Of a DNA stretch of 64,000 nucleotides, positions 12,392 through 24,560 are shown piece after piece. The stretch spans positions 22,653,071-22,717,070 of the forward strand of contig NW_023998415.1 of assembly GCF_014805625.2 (NCBI RefSeq). Direction: 5' to 3'. Numbering within the stretch: the stretch's first letter is position 1; every line of letters begins with the position of its first letter. Source of the DNA: Glossina fuscipes (Eukaryota; Arthropoda; Insecta; Diptera; Glossinidae). The notes beneath the pieces were generated by a model. That model saw nothing but the letters and a program-made list of their open reading frames with translations. It was not told the origin of the DNA and did no database searches. The position numbers and the translations under genes were made by a program.

Positions 12392-14185
12392 ATCCAGGTC
12401 TCGTTCTCCGTGGCATTTGAAATTTTTGTTTGCGGGATCTACGTCCCTCACAAACGGCATAAACAAGTTTATATATCTCGTTTTAATAGATACTGTAAAA
12501 TAAAAAATAAAACGAATAGTATTGAATTTATATCAACAGTTTATTTAAAGTCTGAAATTGAATTCAATTGATTTTTTTACATTTGTTTAACTTTTGTTAT
12601 ATTTTATTTATTAATTGAATTATGTATGTGCGGGCTTATATATAAAAAGCATATTCATTCGTTTGTGTATACTTGTACAAGCCTGTATAACGTATTTATA
12701 TATTTAGGTAGATGTTAATAAATAAAAATTGCAATGATTATGAAACAATTATTATTGAAATTATTGCTATAAAAGCGAACTTATTACTTAAATTATTCAA
12801 ATGTTATCACTTGAAGTATATTATGCGAAAAAAGAAAACAACAAAAACAATGATTAACACATAATTTTAATGTATATATCATTAAGTGAGATGAAGCTTT
12901 TCTTATATTACTGAGGTATCCTTCGAACATTCATCATTTTATTAGGTAATTTATTGGAAGCATTCGATGCAATCGATTATCCGTCAACTGAGGTAGAATG
13001 CAATGAGCGGTGTAAATGTTTTAAGAATTTAATCACGCAAGCAGCTGCATCTTTTGAGCATCTTTTAATTAATAATATTGTTTCGTTTTTATTTAATTCC
13101 TTTTTCTCTTCTTGTGCGTATCAAACGATACATGGAATGGTTACTTCATGCTTGCTTGATTGCCTTTTACTTACTTACCTATCTTCACATATATTTGGTG
13201 TAAATATATAAAATATCATTTTAATTTATTTCTTTCTTCCTTTTTGCTTTTTTAAATGTTTTTTTTTTAAATTTCATAGCATAAAAAGTTACGGAACTTA
13301 ATACTAATTAATTTAATGCAACGAAGATTTAGAGGCAAAAGTTGAAAGAAATAAAAAGAGAAACGTGTTAAAGGTATTAAAAAAGAATTATAATTCATTT
13401 ACTCTTGTTACATATTCCCGCACGCTGTGTGCTGTGTTTTTCTGACTATAGAATGAATTAACTTTAAACACAACAGGTGAGAAAGTTTTAATGCAATTGC
13501 CATAAAGTTTTTTTGTAGACACTATCAGAGAAGACGCAAAGCAACACTGCCTTGTGTTATCTGTACATTTGATCCAACTAAGCTAAGTCGGCTTAGTAAT
13601 ACCTTTCTCTTCGCAACTGTTTTTATTTAATAGCAAATAAGGCTCCCGCGCTCAGCAACTCAGCACTTGGTTGAATTGAAAATTTTCAATAATGGCAGCT
13701 TCTGTGAATTGTAAGACACGAACGTCTAAAATAAATATATATATAAATAACCATCATAAGATTCGCCAACTGCTTTAGATAAAAATAGGAAACTGCACAG
13801 TTCCGATTCTAATTAATAGCTGTAGACGGGATTCTCAATTGATGAAATGATTTAGTCAGTCTACGAAAGCCAACAAACAACATTGATCTATTCATGTTAA
13901 CAGTTAACATTTGAATTCTCATAGAAATAGTTATCAGTTATCACTGCTAAATTTCTTTTGAAGCTGGTCTTGATCGACCAACTGATACGCCATCAATTAA
14001 AGGAATGTTCCAAAAACTTTTATTATACCTATATTCCGTGAAGATGAGGAGGTTCAAAAATTGCGTCAGCCAGTTCAAAGTTTCCATATTAATTTAGAAT
14101 GGCGAAATACTACTACTTAGCCACATTTGCTAAAAATTTCGAAAATTTCAATTTTCTTCCGTACAACGACTTTTCAGAATAGAGG
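12392..14185. other. AT-rich non-coding stretch
   Basis: No gene or element recognised. A minor 7-bp hairpin occurs near 13,575 and a short ATG frame at 13,692; neither is persuasive. Confidence 0.5.
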
Positions 14186-14500
14186 GTTATATGGGGAATG
14201 GTCGAAAAAGTGGATTCATCGGAACCAAGGCGTTCGTCCTTTGGTCAAAACACGTCACTGTATAAAATTTCATCGAAATATCTCAAAAATTGCGAGCTGA
14301 AGATTGAACGCAATTTTACATGGGCATCAGACATCAGACAGATAGACGGAAGGACAGGTTCAGATCAGATTGTTATTCTGAATCGATCCCGTATAATAAG
14401 AGTTGGGTCTATCTTAAACCCTTCTACCTGTTACATATAACCGCACTAATTCACTATTCACACACCCTGCACAGAAGTGGTGTAAGGTCTTCTTCCCCAT
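14186..14500 (-). repeat. Dispersed repeat B, copy 1
   Basis: Its reverse complement matches 41,340-41,530 block by block: a CCGTCTATCTGTCTG-like start, GCAATTTTTGAGATATTTCG, an AAGGACGAA block, and a CCACTTT...CCATATA block. Part of it also matches 62,260-62,480 on the same strand, including a CACA-AGTGGTG motif near the 3' end (14,470-14,482). The open frames inside (14,198-14,553) are not conserved between copies. Confidence 0.7.
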
Positions 14501-15868
14501 GGTATTGCTCACGTTCTTTCCAAAAGTCTGTCTCCAAAAAATTTATTTCATAATATCCTTACGGAAATCCCAAATCTAATTTTATTCCAATCAATTGATT
14601 TTCTCGGAAAATAAATTCCCGAGAAAAGGGAAAACCAAATGCAAATTCATGGCGCGACATGCGCTTGCCGGCCAACGAAGAAGATGAGGAGAAAGCACAT
14701 CAATTATGGTAACTTCGTTATATAAGCAGAATACATGAGCACAATAAATTAGTAAGAAAAGAACACAAGAGTCGATTGAGTCGAAAAGTCGAGAATGATG
14801 CCACATAAATAAATTGTAAATAATCCTACCCTTAAAGAATTTGATTGTTAATAAAAGCACGATCTTGTGACACGAACCGTACCAAGAAAACCATTTTCGT
14901 AATAATATTTTGGACTTTCAGTTATTCTTCAAACGTTAAATTCCTTTATCCAGAAAAATAGAGTAAAATTAACGGATTGTTTACCTAATTTTATGGGTTT
15001 ATACTTTTCTTTTCTTTATCTTTTACTTTACTCATATTACTTTTGCTTGTTCTTGAACCATGGTTTTGCACCAAATTCATGCTGAAAAGGTCTTTGACTA
15101 TCACTACTTTGGTTTCTGCTCTAGACAGGGCAGGTAGCAAAGGAGTTCCAACAACTAATTTCCGCACAGTTCATCTGCTTTGACTTAGGGTTAGATGTAG
15201 CAATTTTCCGATGTCACCGGTAACGTTGACAACATTATGCAAACGTGTAGATGTTATCAGCGGTATAAGCAAGGATGTTGCATGTTGTAGAACTCGAAGA
15301 TTGTTACAACCACCAAACCAATTGCAGTGTCAAAAGCATATGACGCTTGCATTGTTTTTGTGAGCAGTGGCAAATGCTTCTGTCAGAGCTTACCGCACCT
15401 CAGAACAGTGCCCTCGGTTGCAGCTTGAGCTTCTCTAGAGCGCAGCACTTTTCTAGCTATTGGAATATATTCATGTTGCTCTGGGAGGGTGATTTTTTAA
15501 GTCAGATCCTGGCATTGGGCAACAAAAATTAATGCTCCTACTGGCTGGCTATTCCCATATATGAGACAAATCCTTCTGGGGAAAGTATTCCTGATTACCC
15601 ATCAAATTTGCATCCCTCCCGCATCCTCCCTGAATTTTTCTCCACTAAGCCAAAAAGTTTTTTGTACTGAGATTGCCTCGCAAAAGCAAAAATAATCTAA
15701 GGACCGATGAATTGAGTTCCAACCAGCCTGTCCGTTTTTTATTATATTGATGCGTGTTCGATAAACAATTTTATCGTTACGCGTGGTACGAAGTTCAGCC
15801 CCTCGAGACGTTTAACAAAATCAAGAGCATTGTGATCGCCTTATGCTGGTATCACCTATGGTCTATGG
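14501..15868. other. Unassigned, partly GC-richer stretch
   Basis: No gene recognised. The region 15,120-15,850 is less AT-rich than its surroundings and lies directly downstream of the gag-like frame on the minus strand. It may be the decayed rest of that element, but I could not match protease, RT or integrase motifs in it. Confidence 0.4.
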
Positions 15869-16120
15869 TCACTCGGCACGGTACTGGCTCTTGAACGTCT
15901 CTCGTGCATCTTCGATAGCTGCAACGAGAGTTGGTGACTTCATAGATTTCAATTCCGCAAGATTTTTTTTCACGCGCGCTGTTAGGTAAGCAATTGAAAT
16001 AAGCCTTGCCACGGTCTCCTTCGTTTCCTCGATTGTGCCCTTCACCTCGAATCCGAGCTTCCTATTGATCTCATTCAATCCTTCGGTACGTAGCTCATAG
16101 ATCCAATTTGTTTTAACCAT
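15869..16120 (-). pseudogene. N-terminal gag-like fragment of an LTR retrotransposon
   Basis: An 83-codon frame begins MVKTNWIYELRTEG and continues with LGFEVKGTIEETKE, a region rich in charged residues and helix formers. This layout resembles the start of gag proteins of gypsy-like LTR retrotransposons in flies: a short N-terminal W-I-Y-E-L box, then a G-x-x-x-x-G-T-I-E-E segment. The frame stops after RAE, far short of a full gag of several hundred residues, and no zinc knuckle or pol follows. The preceding minus-strand sequence (16,121-16,260) could be untranslated leader, but no LTR or primer binding site was identified. Some other retroelement capsid is possible. Confidence 0.5.
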
Positions 16121-16896
16121 GTTGGCGTTTCTTAATTCACACTTAATTCAAATTCTGTTCGTTTGCTTTCAACTTTCTTTTTTTTTCCCGAAAGACCAAG
16201 TGTCGATGTACCGTTGAACTAAACTGTATGAGGTCTGGGTGCATAGGCCATTTCATTGGTTCGTTATAAATCACACGTACTGCGTATATGAAAGCTATCA
16301 TTAAATATACATTCTCCTACATGTACAGAAGTAGGTGCCTAGCAACAAAAGTTTGCTTCGATGCTAAGTTAGCAGACACAATAGCTATGTATGTATAAGT
16401 GTATGTGTAAATTTTTCTATCGAAGAATACATACGTTTCAGCCACGCATACAAAAGGTATATTGCAATACCAAATAGGCAACGTATTGTACCGTAATGGG
16501 CCCTCCCTACAATGATCTTAAAGGTCTACTGTATAAGCAAGTACATATATAGAAATTAAAAATCTTATATTAGGATGAGAACTAGATGTACATAAGCCAT
16601 TCGGTAGAGCAATTTCGATCAGAGTGCGCTTACCTGCAGAAACGAAACGGAATGAAAAACGAATGCCGTCTAACTATTTATTTATGCTTAGATATAGTCA
16701 TCTTTCGCTCATGAGAAGTAATGTGGTGTAACGTGACTTTTTTATTATTTTTTTCATAAGTTCCAAATACCAAATTTTAATTCCCAATCATATCAACCTA
16801 ATATTGGAAATATAAACTAGTTTTGTTAATTTTTTGTAGCCAATTATTAGTCTAATTTTATTCCATTAATTTCGAACAAAATGAATGAAGAGATTA
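16121..16896. other. AT-rich non-coding stretch
   Basis: Nothing recognisable beyond possible leader sequence of the gag-like fragment on the minus strand. Confidence 0.45.
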
Positions 16897-16965
16897 ATCA
16901 AAGTATTATGCATTCGTGGTTACTACTTTTTCCAATGTGTTAGGCAATTTTCGAATTCCATCTCT
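16897..16965 (-). pseudogene. Scrap of mariner transposase C-terminus
   Basis: The minus strand reads RDGIRKLPNTLEKVV, a stop, then YFD. This matches the conserved C-terminal end of mariner transposases (F-R-D-G-I-x-K-L-P-E-R-W-E-K-V-V...Y-F). Only about 23 codons are recognisable. The neighbouring sequence on the 5' side (17,000-17,230) does not continue the match, so this is a small remnant. An overlapping plus-strand frame (16,916-17,185) is not supported. Confidence 0.5.
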
Positions 16966-19368
16966 GGAACATCAAACTCCACGTCTCTCAATTTTGACAC
17001 TGTCTCATAAAGGGCCCATACCTGACTACAGTCATAGGAATGGATCTATTGAAATATGTAACGTCCTGTCAAGCTCCCCGCCCGGCAAATGGGGCCTCCA
17101 TTTGTTCGACTACTCGGCATCATGGACAATTGGCAATTGGATAGCGTGTCGTGTCTCCTGTTCATCATCACCCATAAGGATTTAGTAACACAATCGGTTA
17201 AATTAAGCACGAAAAGTAAAGGTTTGTGCAAATTTTTTTTTTTTTTAGCACTGAACTTCCTCTATGCAAAGCTACAGGAAATTATGTTGTATACCCTTCA
17301 ATGTGACAATTTCTTTAGTTGGGTATAGGCTGAAGACAACGCGTTCTGCACATGAAACAATAATGCAGTCACTATCATTTCATTTAAAACAGATTTACTC
17401 TCTGCCAAGGAGCGCTGAAAAAATATCTCCAATACCAAACTTTAAAAATGTTGTAAACCGTATCCAATTACATTGACACTTTGATCGAAATAACCTTTTG
17501 CACTTTAGCAAAACTATCTGCCCCGGTGAGAGCTGGCAAAATTAAATGCAATGATACATAAACTGCCGTTCTACGAAATTTCTAAAACACAAAATCATTT
17601 ACGTCTTCGTCGTTAATACATTTTGACTTTCCTTTAAGTCAATGAAATTTACAATGAAAGTTGTTCTATCGAAGCCGACATATCGAAGTTTGTTTGTGCT
17701 TGGAATAGGTTAAGTTATGAATCGAAATAACTCCATTTGCACGAAGCATAACTTTTGCAATTTAATTCGTTAACAACTACGATTGAATCTTGTCGGGAGT
17801 TTAATTAAAGTAACAATCCGAAACGGTGATATTGAGAGAAAAAGCCAATTACTCATCGTGTAACTCTGTTTTTTTTTTAAATTAATTATTTATTGTCTGC
17901 GTGAACAGCGCTTCGATTCTTTTGACGATATCAAAAAATAGATTCTCTCACCGATAGATGCGAAAAATAAGTGATTCTCTCAAAACAACGTTTTAGTATT
18001 AAAAAGAAATCTTCAAAAGTTATGAACTGGATGAATCTAGTTTATCCAGGTTTGCCTATGGTAATTACCAAAATCACTTAAAATTGAAAAGATTCAAGTG
18101 ATGATCAATTACGCTTTACACGCACTCAAAAAATAACTTATTGAAAGAACAATTGATTGCCCCACAACCCTACGTTGACAAACCAAAAAAGGATACACGA
18201 AATGATACCAAAAAATACAAAGCAGAAGAAAGTACCGGCAACATAACTCCTAAAGAAACCAGCAAAGACAAGTTGCAGCACGACTACAACTAGTAAGAGT
18301 ACGTCACAACTGTACAAATGCTGCTTTAGGATCCTATCAAAAATGAAAATGTTAATCTATACATTTATTATTTATAAATAAAGAATTTACTTCCTTCCAA
18401 AAGTAGCGTAACCCTGCAGAGAAATACGTTGGGAACCGTAGCAGACGAACGAGCGATGTCATTAAGCGCCAATCATGACCGGCCTGAGCACAAGACAGTC
18501 TAGCTAATAGATGAAGTCTTTGCTCGTTGAAGCTACTTTAGACCTCCACAGAAATACCAGCCTGTGTACCCTATTTAATTGCGCTTGCTATCTTCGAGAA
18601 AGCTAGTTTATCCCTAGAAAAAGGCCACCCTTTCTTAGCGACTTATTTTCATAAAGAAGAAACACACAGATATGTAGGCAAAGCGTAGGTATGCGTCGAA
18701 GTGCTCCGATATTGAGTAATCAAGTTAACCACGCATCAAAGAGCCCGTAAACTTGAGTTCCAGCATTGGTTTGGCTTAGCTCTCTATATGCATGTGTACA
18801 TTTTTCAACCGATCCGTCTCTCATTATGATCAAAATCATAATTACATTACATTAAGGTTTCCTTAGTACTATATCGTAGGTTTGGGTTTATTACAGCAAA
18901 CGTAGTACTCTTCCATAGAATGGCATACGGTGCACGTGCATATATATTTGGAACATATGAAGGAGTATTTGTGCTTCCGCTTTTTTCTTAAATATACATT
19001 TCGCCTTTATGTGCGAAACGAGTTTGCACCAATCTCGGCGTGCTTAAGCGTCGTTGTGATATTAACTGCGTTGTTCGTACCTGGTAGTCTACTTTTTCAC
19101 CATTGCAGTTGCTCGTATAACGTGCGACGCATCGCCATTCCTTGTTCTCCAACGGCACAGCACGCTTTCAAAAGAATCTACCTGAAACGACTTTATTTGC
19201 CGTCTCGAACTTTCAAATCGAAATATTAACACCATTTTCCCTCTCGTCTACCATCATCATTCTTGATCCTAACTAACTGATCGAACGTTGCATAAAAAAA
19301 AAAGTTACCTCACAAGTATTCTAAGGAAAGCTTACATTTAATTTCCATCTTACAATTAACTCACTACC
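16966..19368. other. Unassigned AT-rich stretch
   Basis: No gene recognised. A lysine-rich frame without a start codon lies at about 18,118-18,293. A 99-codon frame at 18,930-19,229 has one hydrophobic segment and a locally higher GC content. Neither shows a family signature, and no splice signals decide the case. Confidence 0.4.
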
Positions 19369-19442
19369 CTTTTGAACCCACGACGACAATTGAGTTTCTT
19401 GAGAGTCGAGAATCGTGCCTATTCGGCCACTCAGGCGGATTG
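19369..19442 (-). mobile_element. SINE head, second copy (truncated)
   Basis: The minus strand has an A-box-like TGGCCGAATAGG (19,429-19,418) and a B-box-like GGGTTCAAAAG (19,379-19,369). The flanking CCGCCTGAGTGGCC is nearly identical to the SINE at 6912-7106. The body beyond the B box does not match, so the 3' part is lost or replaced. Confidence 0.65.
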
Positions 19443-20939
19443 CTCCTCATTAATAGATAGACTTTATTCGGAATCTTTAGGGTATGCAGAGGAATTAACA
19501 AAAAGGCAAACATTGTTTAGGTTGTAATAACCTTAGTATATCTTCAATTTTCCTCGAGTTTTGTGATATAAATATGCAAAATGAATCCTCGTCCTTCATC
19601 ATGTGCTTATGTAATACTTAGGGCTTATAAAATGATACGCTTATCCTTTTTGTTTTTCTCTTTGCATTTCTAATTTAATTATCTAATAAAACAATAGCTT
19701 AGAGATGCACTCTTTTGTGATAATTGAAAAATCGGTTTTGCATACGATGCACATACGAGAACACAATCCACACGAAATACAGGTAGAGAACTAATAAATA
19801 AAATAAAGCGAACAAAATTTTAATGTCCATACATCAATTATCAGTTGATTATAATGATAAATGCACTCACGAAATACGAAACAGAAGAGATACAGTAACA
19901 GAAAGAGAAATAAATGTGATGGTGGCATGTTGTTATAACATTTGCAATTTTCTGATTCGATTAAACAAAACAAAAATTCGAACTCCCAATAAATAATAAC
20001 AACGGAGAATGTGTTCAACCAAATTACGCATAATAAAGATTTGCGCTGAAATAGAAGAAAAGGATTAATTAATTAAAACTAAAAGCAAGGTTAACCACAT
20101 TCCCCCAAGACTTACCCATATTGCGCCTATTAATAGGCAAATATTTACAAGTACACAACCAGTTAAAGCAATTATCGAATACAAATTCCAGTGCGATTTG
20201 TAGGAAGACCAGTCTAAATGAAAAAATTAAAGAAACACATCATCAACAAGTTATACACAATCGCTAGACGGCTACTATTACATCCGCTTACCGTGCATTT
20301 CAAATTTATACCTTTCATACTTTTCATTACCCGCCACCCAACATACTAATTGCAATTTTGTGCTACGATATTTTTAGCAAAATATATCAGATGACATTGC
20401 TAACTGATTGTTAAAATCTATATATCTTTATGACTTACAATCCAATTATATAGCATAGCGAATCTATTAAATAAATAGACGCTATAAGGATGCAGGCCAA
20501 TCTAAGACCTACGAAACATAATGAGGTTTTTGCTACCGGAAATGACATTAGTCAACTCAGCCACATACCAAAGACTCAGAACTACCAACAACAACAAAAT
20601 AATAAAAATTTTCTTAGGTGTAGATATCTCCGATAAATCCATTATATTTTCAATTTATTTATTTTATGTGCTGTCCAAAAATATTTGTTTATAATAAAAA
20701 ATGCTTACTTTTCATTGAGAAAAAAAAAGATGCCACACCTATGATATGTAAAAGCTGAAAAATCAATCATTTTACATTGAATGATTATTTAAAAAGTTAA
20801 CAAATTTTTGAAAAGCATACAAAAGAAACAGGGTGGGCATGCGCCATAAGATAAGTACTTTATTATTTATTATTTAATTACCAGCTTCAGATTTCGTTTT
20901 CAATAACTCGATTCCGTTGCCGACTATGCTACATCTTGT
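19443..20939. other. AT-rich non-coding stretch
   Basis: No gene or element recognised. Short frames only. Confidence 0.5.
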
Positions 20940-22640
20940 TCAGTTTTCTACATTTCTTTCAATAGTACAATATATTTTTATAAGTTTGTCAACTCCAAAT
21001 GAATAATCGCCACATATCCATCGCATGTTTCTTTCAATGGCTCCGAGTCTTCTGGTGAGATTGAAGCCTCAAATGTCTTTGCGGAATACTTCTGACGAAA
21101 TTTTTTCAACTGCTGATTCCCATATCTATTGTCTAACTCGGTTTTGATTCCTCACTTGGGCAGTTCAGAAAACCACGTTTTACCCGCCTGATGGCATTCC
21201 ATCATGTATACTGAAATGTGGTGCTATTTTACAGATTTTTAATCAGCCCTTGACATATTGTTGGAAGAATAGCTTCGACTTCAAAAATGTGGCAACAGAA
21301 CTATAGAGGCATTGCCAAGTTGAGTTACTCAGCATTTAGCTTTTGCTAACAAAGTTTATATTTCTCCATTCCAGCACGGCTTTCTGAAAGGAGTATCAAT
21401 CATTAGGAATCTCTTAGAGTTCACGTGCCACGTTTTCAAGGCCTTTCCTAGTGCCTCTCCTGCGGACGTCGTATGTACTGATTTTAATGAAACGGTTGAC
21501 TTACTTAACCATAACTTATTGGTCTTTGTATCACCAGGCCCCTGGCTTCCGTTTCTACTTAGCGATATGGATAAACCCTTATGTGCATAACATATCATTC
21601 AGGACTCTGTTCAACTTCTTTACCTCGGATGAATTGCCTGTGACGTCCGGCATCCCTCAACGCAGCCACGTAGAGCCCTTTTTATTTCATGTATACATTA
21701 ATAATCTTCCCTCGATGATTAAATCCACATCTTAATGTACGCTGGTAATGTTAAACTGTTTTCTTCCTCCTCACTGGCATCGCCATCGCATCAGTTGCAA
21801 ATTAACTTAAATAATTTGGTCACATGGTGCTCGTTAAAACTAAAAAAATGCAAAAGGCTTTCTTTCTCAAGAGGGAAGACATCCAATACTGAGCATTTCA
21901 TCGATGCACACAAGATGGAAAACGTAGATTCGTTCATTGATTTAGGTCTATTCGACCAAAGATAACGTTTTTATTTGCACATTGAGCTCTCTGTAAGTAA
22001 GGCCTGTTTAAGAGGTGGTCCAAAGAGCTTAAGGATCCTTACCTCACAAAAAGGCTACATATATGCTTACTTATAGCAATACTTGTGTATATCTCTGTTA
22101 TGTGATCTCCTTCCTATGGGTGTTATATGGATGCAATTGAATCCCTTCGAAAGCAATTCTTGCTGTTTGCCCTTAGGAATTAGTTATCCTTACTACCACT
22201 TGAGAAACGTAGATTGACTCTTGGTGTTTCCTTCTTAATTAAGTTAATAAATGGTACGATCGATTCGCCCACATTACTTGGTTAGATAAACTTTAACGTC
22301 ACTAATAGCTTCTCTAGGCGATTTATCTTCATTAAGCTTAGTCAATGTAAATATAATCACGAGCTGTTTAATCCGTTCAGGGTTGTTTGCAAAAACCTAA
22401 ATGACCACTTAATCTCATTATCGGGCTCGTTCAAGTCCATCAAAACAACTAGCCTTAATACGCGCAATTTTCCTATGCCATATTTAAACTAACTCGCAAA
22501 TCTTAACATCTCACTATGAGTCGAAAATTAACTGGTGTTGTTTACTGTAATCGGCTGCCAAGATTTTGCGTTTTCGCAATGGTCTAAGGGATGACGTGAC
22601 GCAACTTGAATCTGTACCGGTTGTGGACTCAATTTTTTTT
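20940..22640 (+). pseudogene. LINE reverse transcriptase remnant, family X copy 1
   Basis: The plus-strand translation, with frameshifts and stops, follows a Jockey-superfamily non-LTR reverse transcriptase from linker to C-terminus. DGIPSCILKCGA and NSFDFKNVATEL precede QHGFLKG (about 21,372). After that come VYTDF-like VCTDFNETVD, a TSGIPQRSH version of S-G-V-P-Q-G-S-H, and INNLPS. Then comes MYAGNVKLF at 21,735-21,761, where M-Y-A-D-D-V is expected, so the catalytic Asp pair is lost. LVTWCSLKLKKCK and RKQFLLFALRN (near 22,150) lead into a C-terminal NSFSRRFIFIKL region. No endonuclease was recognised upstream, so it is 5'-truncated. A second fragment of the family lies at 38,815-39,440. 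Confidence 0.75.
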
Positions 22641-22724
22641 CTCTTTTCTACGACCCAGAGGACGAAATTATTGAAACGTATACGTATTTCATGATGAAAT
22701 AGCTAACTGTAACAAGAGATATTA

Positions 22725-23060
22725 TTAGGGTGCTCAAAAAGTCATTTCGTGTTTTTTTGATCAAAATGAAAAACTTTTTTTTATATGGAATAAGTACATT
22801 ATTGTAGCGGTCGAAATCGACAAGTGTAATCTCTCAACGCTGTTGGAAATGGTTATTCGTCGGGTTGCGTCAGCTAATATCCTGATTTTGTTTTCATCAC
22901 CTTCAACTGACCTTTTAGAATATGGTACATCTTGAATATCAAAATTGTTGGAATGATATTTTATAAGCCAGGTTCGGCGCTGGCGTACCGTCAATACATC
23001 TTCCTCAGAATCATTCAACAATTTTTTGCTTGCTTGAATATCATTGTCACTTATAGATAG
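22725..23060 (-). mobile_element. Mariner B: N-terminal domain joined to a 3' end
   Basis: Minus-strand frame 23,021-22,761 contains TWLIKYHSNNFDIQDVPYSK followed by DENKIRILADATRRITI and VERLHLSIST. This is the paired helix-turn-helix region of a mariner transposase (W-F-x-x-F-x-S-G-N-F-D...). Directly after it the sequence reaches AAAAACACGAAATGAC and a GAGCACCCTAA end (22,727-22,760), which looks like a mariner terminal repeat beside a TA. The whole catalytic domain is missing, so this is an internally deleted, non-autonomous derivative. The 5' terminal repeat is not visible. Confidence 0.6.
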
Positions 23061-23529
23061 TGCTTTCGACTTTCCAGAGCTGATAAGCTATTCCGCTGAA
23101 TCATACAAATTTTTTTAAAAAACAGGCTTTGTAATATTGGCTATTAAAATGTATAATGAAAATGCGGATCAAGTGTTAACTTAACTATGGGAAAATGCGA
23201 TTAAATCAACCGTTGGGAAAAAACCAAACTATTTTCCGAATAATAGGACAAATTTCGTGCATATAGTTTTAAAAGAATGGAACCATAATATGGCATATAT
23301 GGAATGGAAATATAATGTGACATCTATTTTTGTTCGTATACACTGCAACACTTTTGGTGTAGGTTTACGCGGTTGAATGTGACATACAGAAGTCGTACCC
23401 ACCTTTTATTATCCAGTGATCGGTCCGTCTGTGTGACTATGTGACTGACGTCGGTCCATATGTTCTTTCTGCCAACATGGCGATACCGTGTCAAAAGAAC
23501 AATATTGTTTTGGCATAATCGACACATTT
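23061..23529. other. Spacer between two mariner remnants
   Basis: About 470 bp separating the upstream mariner A fragment from mariner B. A 69-codon minus-strand frame (23,324-23,533) continues from the mariner A frame region but does not resemble the mariner C-terminus. The original 3' end of mariner A appears to have been replaced. Confidence 0.4.
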
Positions 23530-24560
23530 TCACTTTTCTTCAACATTTTGAAACCCCATGTCAGCCAAGCTATGCTGTATCAATCTGAACAAATGGTAAT
23601 CAGAAAGCGCTATGTCTGGTGAGGAAATTGGATGCGGCAGAACTTCCCATTCGAGTTGCACCACTGTATTCTTGGCAACTCTGGGACTTTGTGAGTGAGC
23701 GTTGCCACGCAAAAGAATGAATTTGCGTCTGTTAGATGCTTTGCCTGATCTCTTTTGCACCAATAAATAGTTCATTTTGTTCATTTGGCATCGGTAGACA
23801 GTACCAGCAACAGTTTCATTTGGCTTTTTCAGCTTGTTATACACTACACACTCTGCCTGATGCCGCCATATGCACAGCAAAACTTTGTGGTCATAAAAAT
23901 TCCGCTTCGGTGCCGATGTGGATGGGTCTCCTGAGCTTACCTATGACCTTTATCACTTGGGATTCTCACCTTACGCCACAGAAATGTCTTAATTTTTTGC
24001 TTCGCAACCAATGTTGGAACGGTTCGAAATGACCATTTCACACACTTCCTATGGTAGCCATTTTCCCTACTTTTGGGGCTTTTTCTTCTTATGTAAACGT
24101 CTAGAAACAGTCGACTCATCAACTATTAAGCTATTCGAGAGTTCTTGGACATTTGAGGTGGGTTTTCCTCTAATAAGTTTTGGAACTCATTTTCTTCGCA
24201 CTTTTTTTGTCTTTCAGGCCGTTCCTTACCATTAACATCAAAATAAACCATTGAAACTAAAACCGACAGTTGGTATATGATGGGCCATCGTCGCCATTAG
24301 CTTCTAAAAGTGTTTGATGTGTTTCGCCAAAAAATTTCTTGAAATTAATTAACAAAAGTAATGAATGCCGAATTTGCAATTTTGAGCTTTCCGTGATTAG
24401 TGTCTGTATCCGCTAAGTAATGCAATAACACTAAATGGAAAACTGTTATTTTATGCAGACAAAGGTCATAGTCATCGAATTTAACTGTTGTATACGGTGA
24501 TGCTTCGCATTGTTTTATCTTTTCCATCAATACATGTCGCTGATCACAATATATATGCAC
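23530..24560 (-). pseudogene. Mariner A transposase remnant
   Basis: Minus-strand translation across several frames follows a mariner (D34D) transposase. A 5' leader beginning GATCAGCGAC near 24,550 is shared with the copy at 59,336. Next are an N-terminal segment (KLMATMAHHIPT in decayed form), the VDESTVSRRLH block near 24,100, and KTFLWRKV. A 116-codon frame (23,880-23,530) then begins MLCIWRHQ and contains KPNETVAGTVYR, WEVLPHPISSPDI and ALSDYHLFR. The third catalytic motif is intact, but H-D-N-A reads RGNA near 23,705, so the second catalytic Asp is lost. The frame ends at NVEEK without the usual C-terminus. Inactive. Related to fragments at 40,682 and 59,336. Confidence 0.8.

Noticed and set aside
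12203..12571. 122-codon open frame rich in Ser, Leu and Phe
   Set aside because: Encoded almost entirely by the CT/CTTT/TATC microsatellite; no start or splice context.
14486..14712. Apparent long exon-like frame ending at a GTAACT donor after the repeat B copy
   Set aside because: On recounting, a TAA interrupts the frame near 14,611 and the downstream part is only about 35 codons in another frame.
16916..17231. Overlapping plus- and minus-strand frames of 61-89 codons
   Set aside because: One overlaps the mariner C-terminal scrap in the wrong strand; neither shows a family motif.
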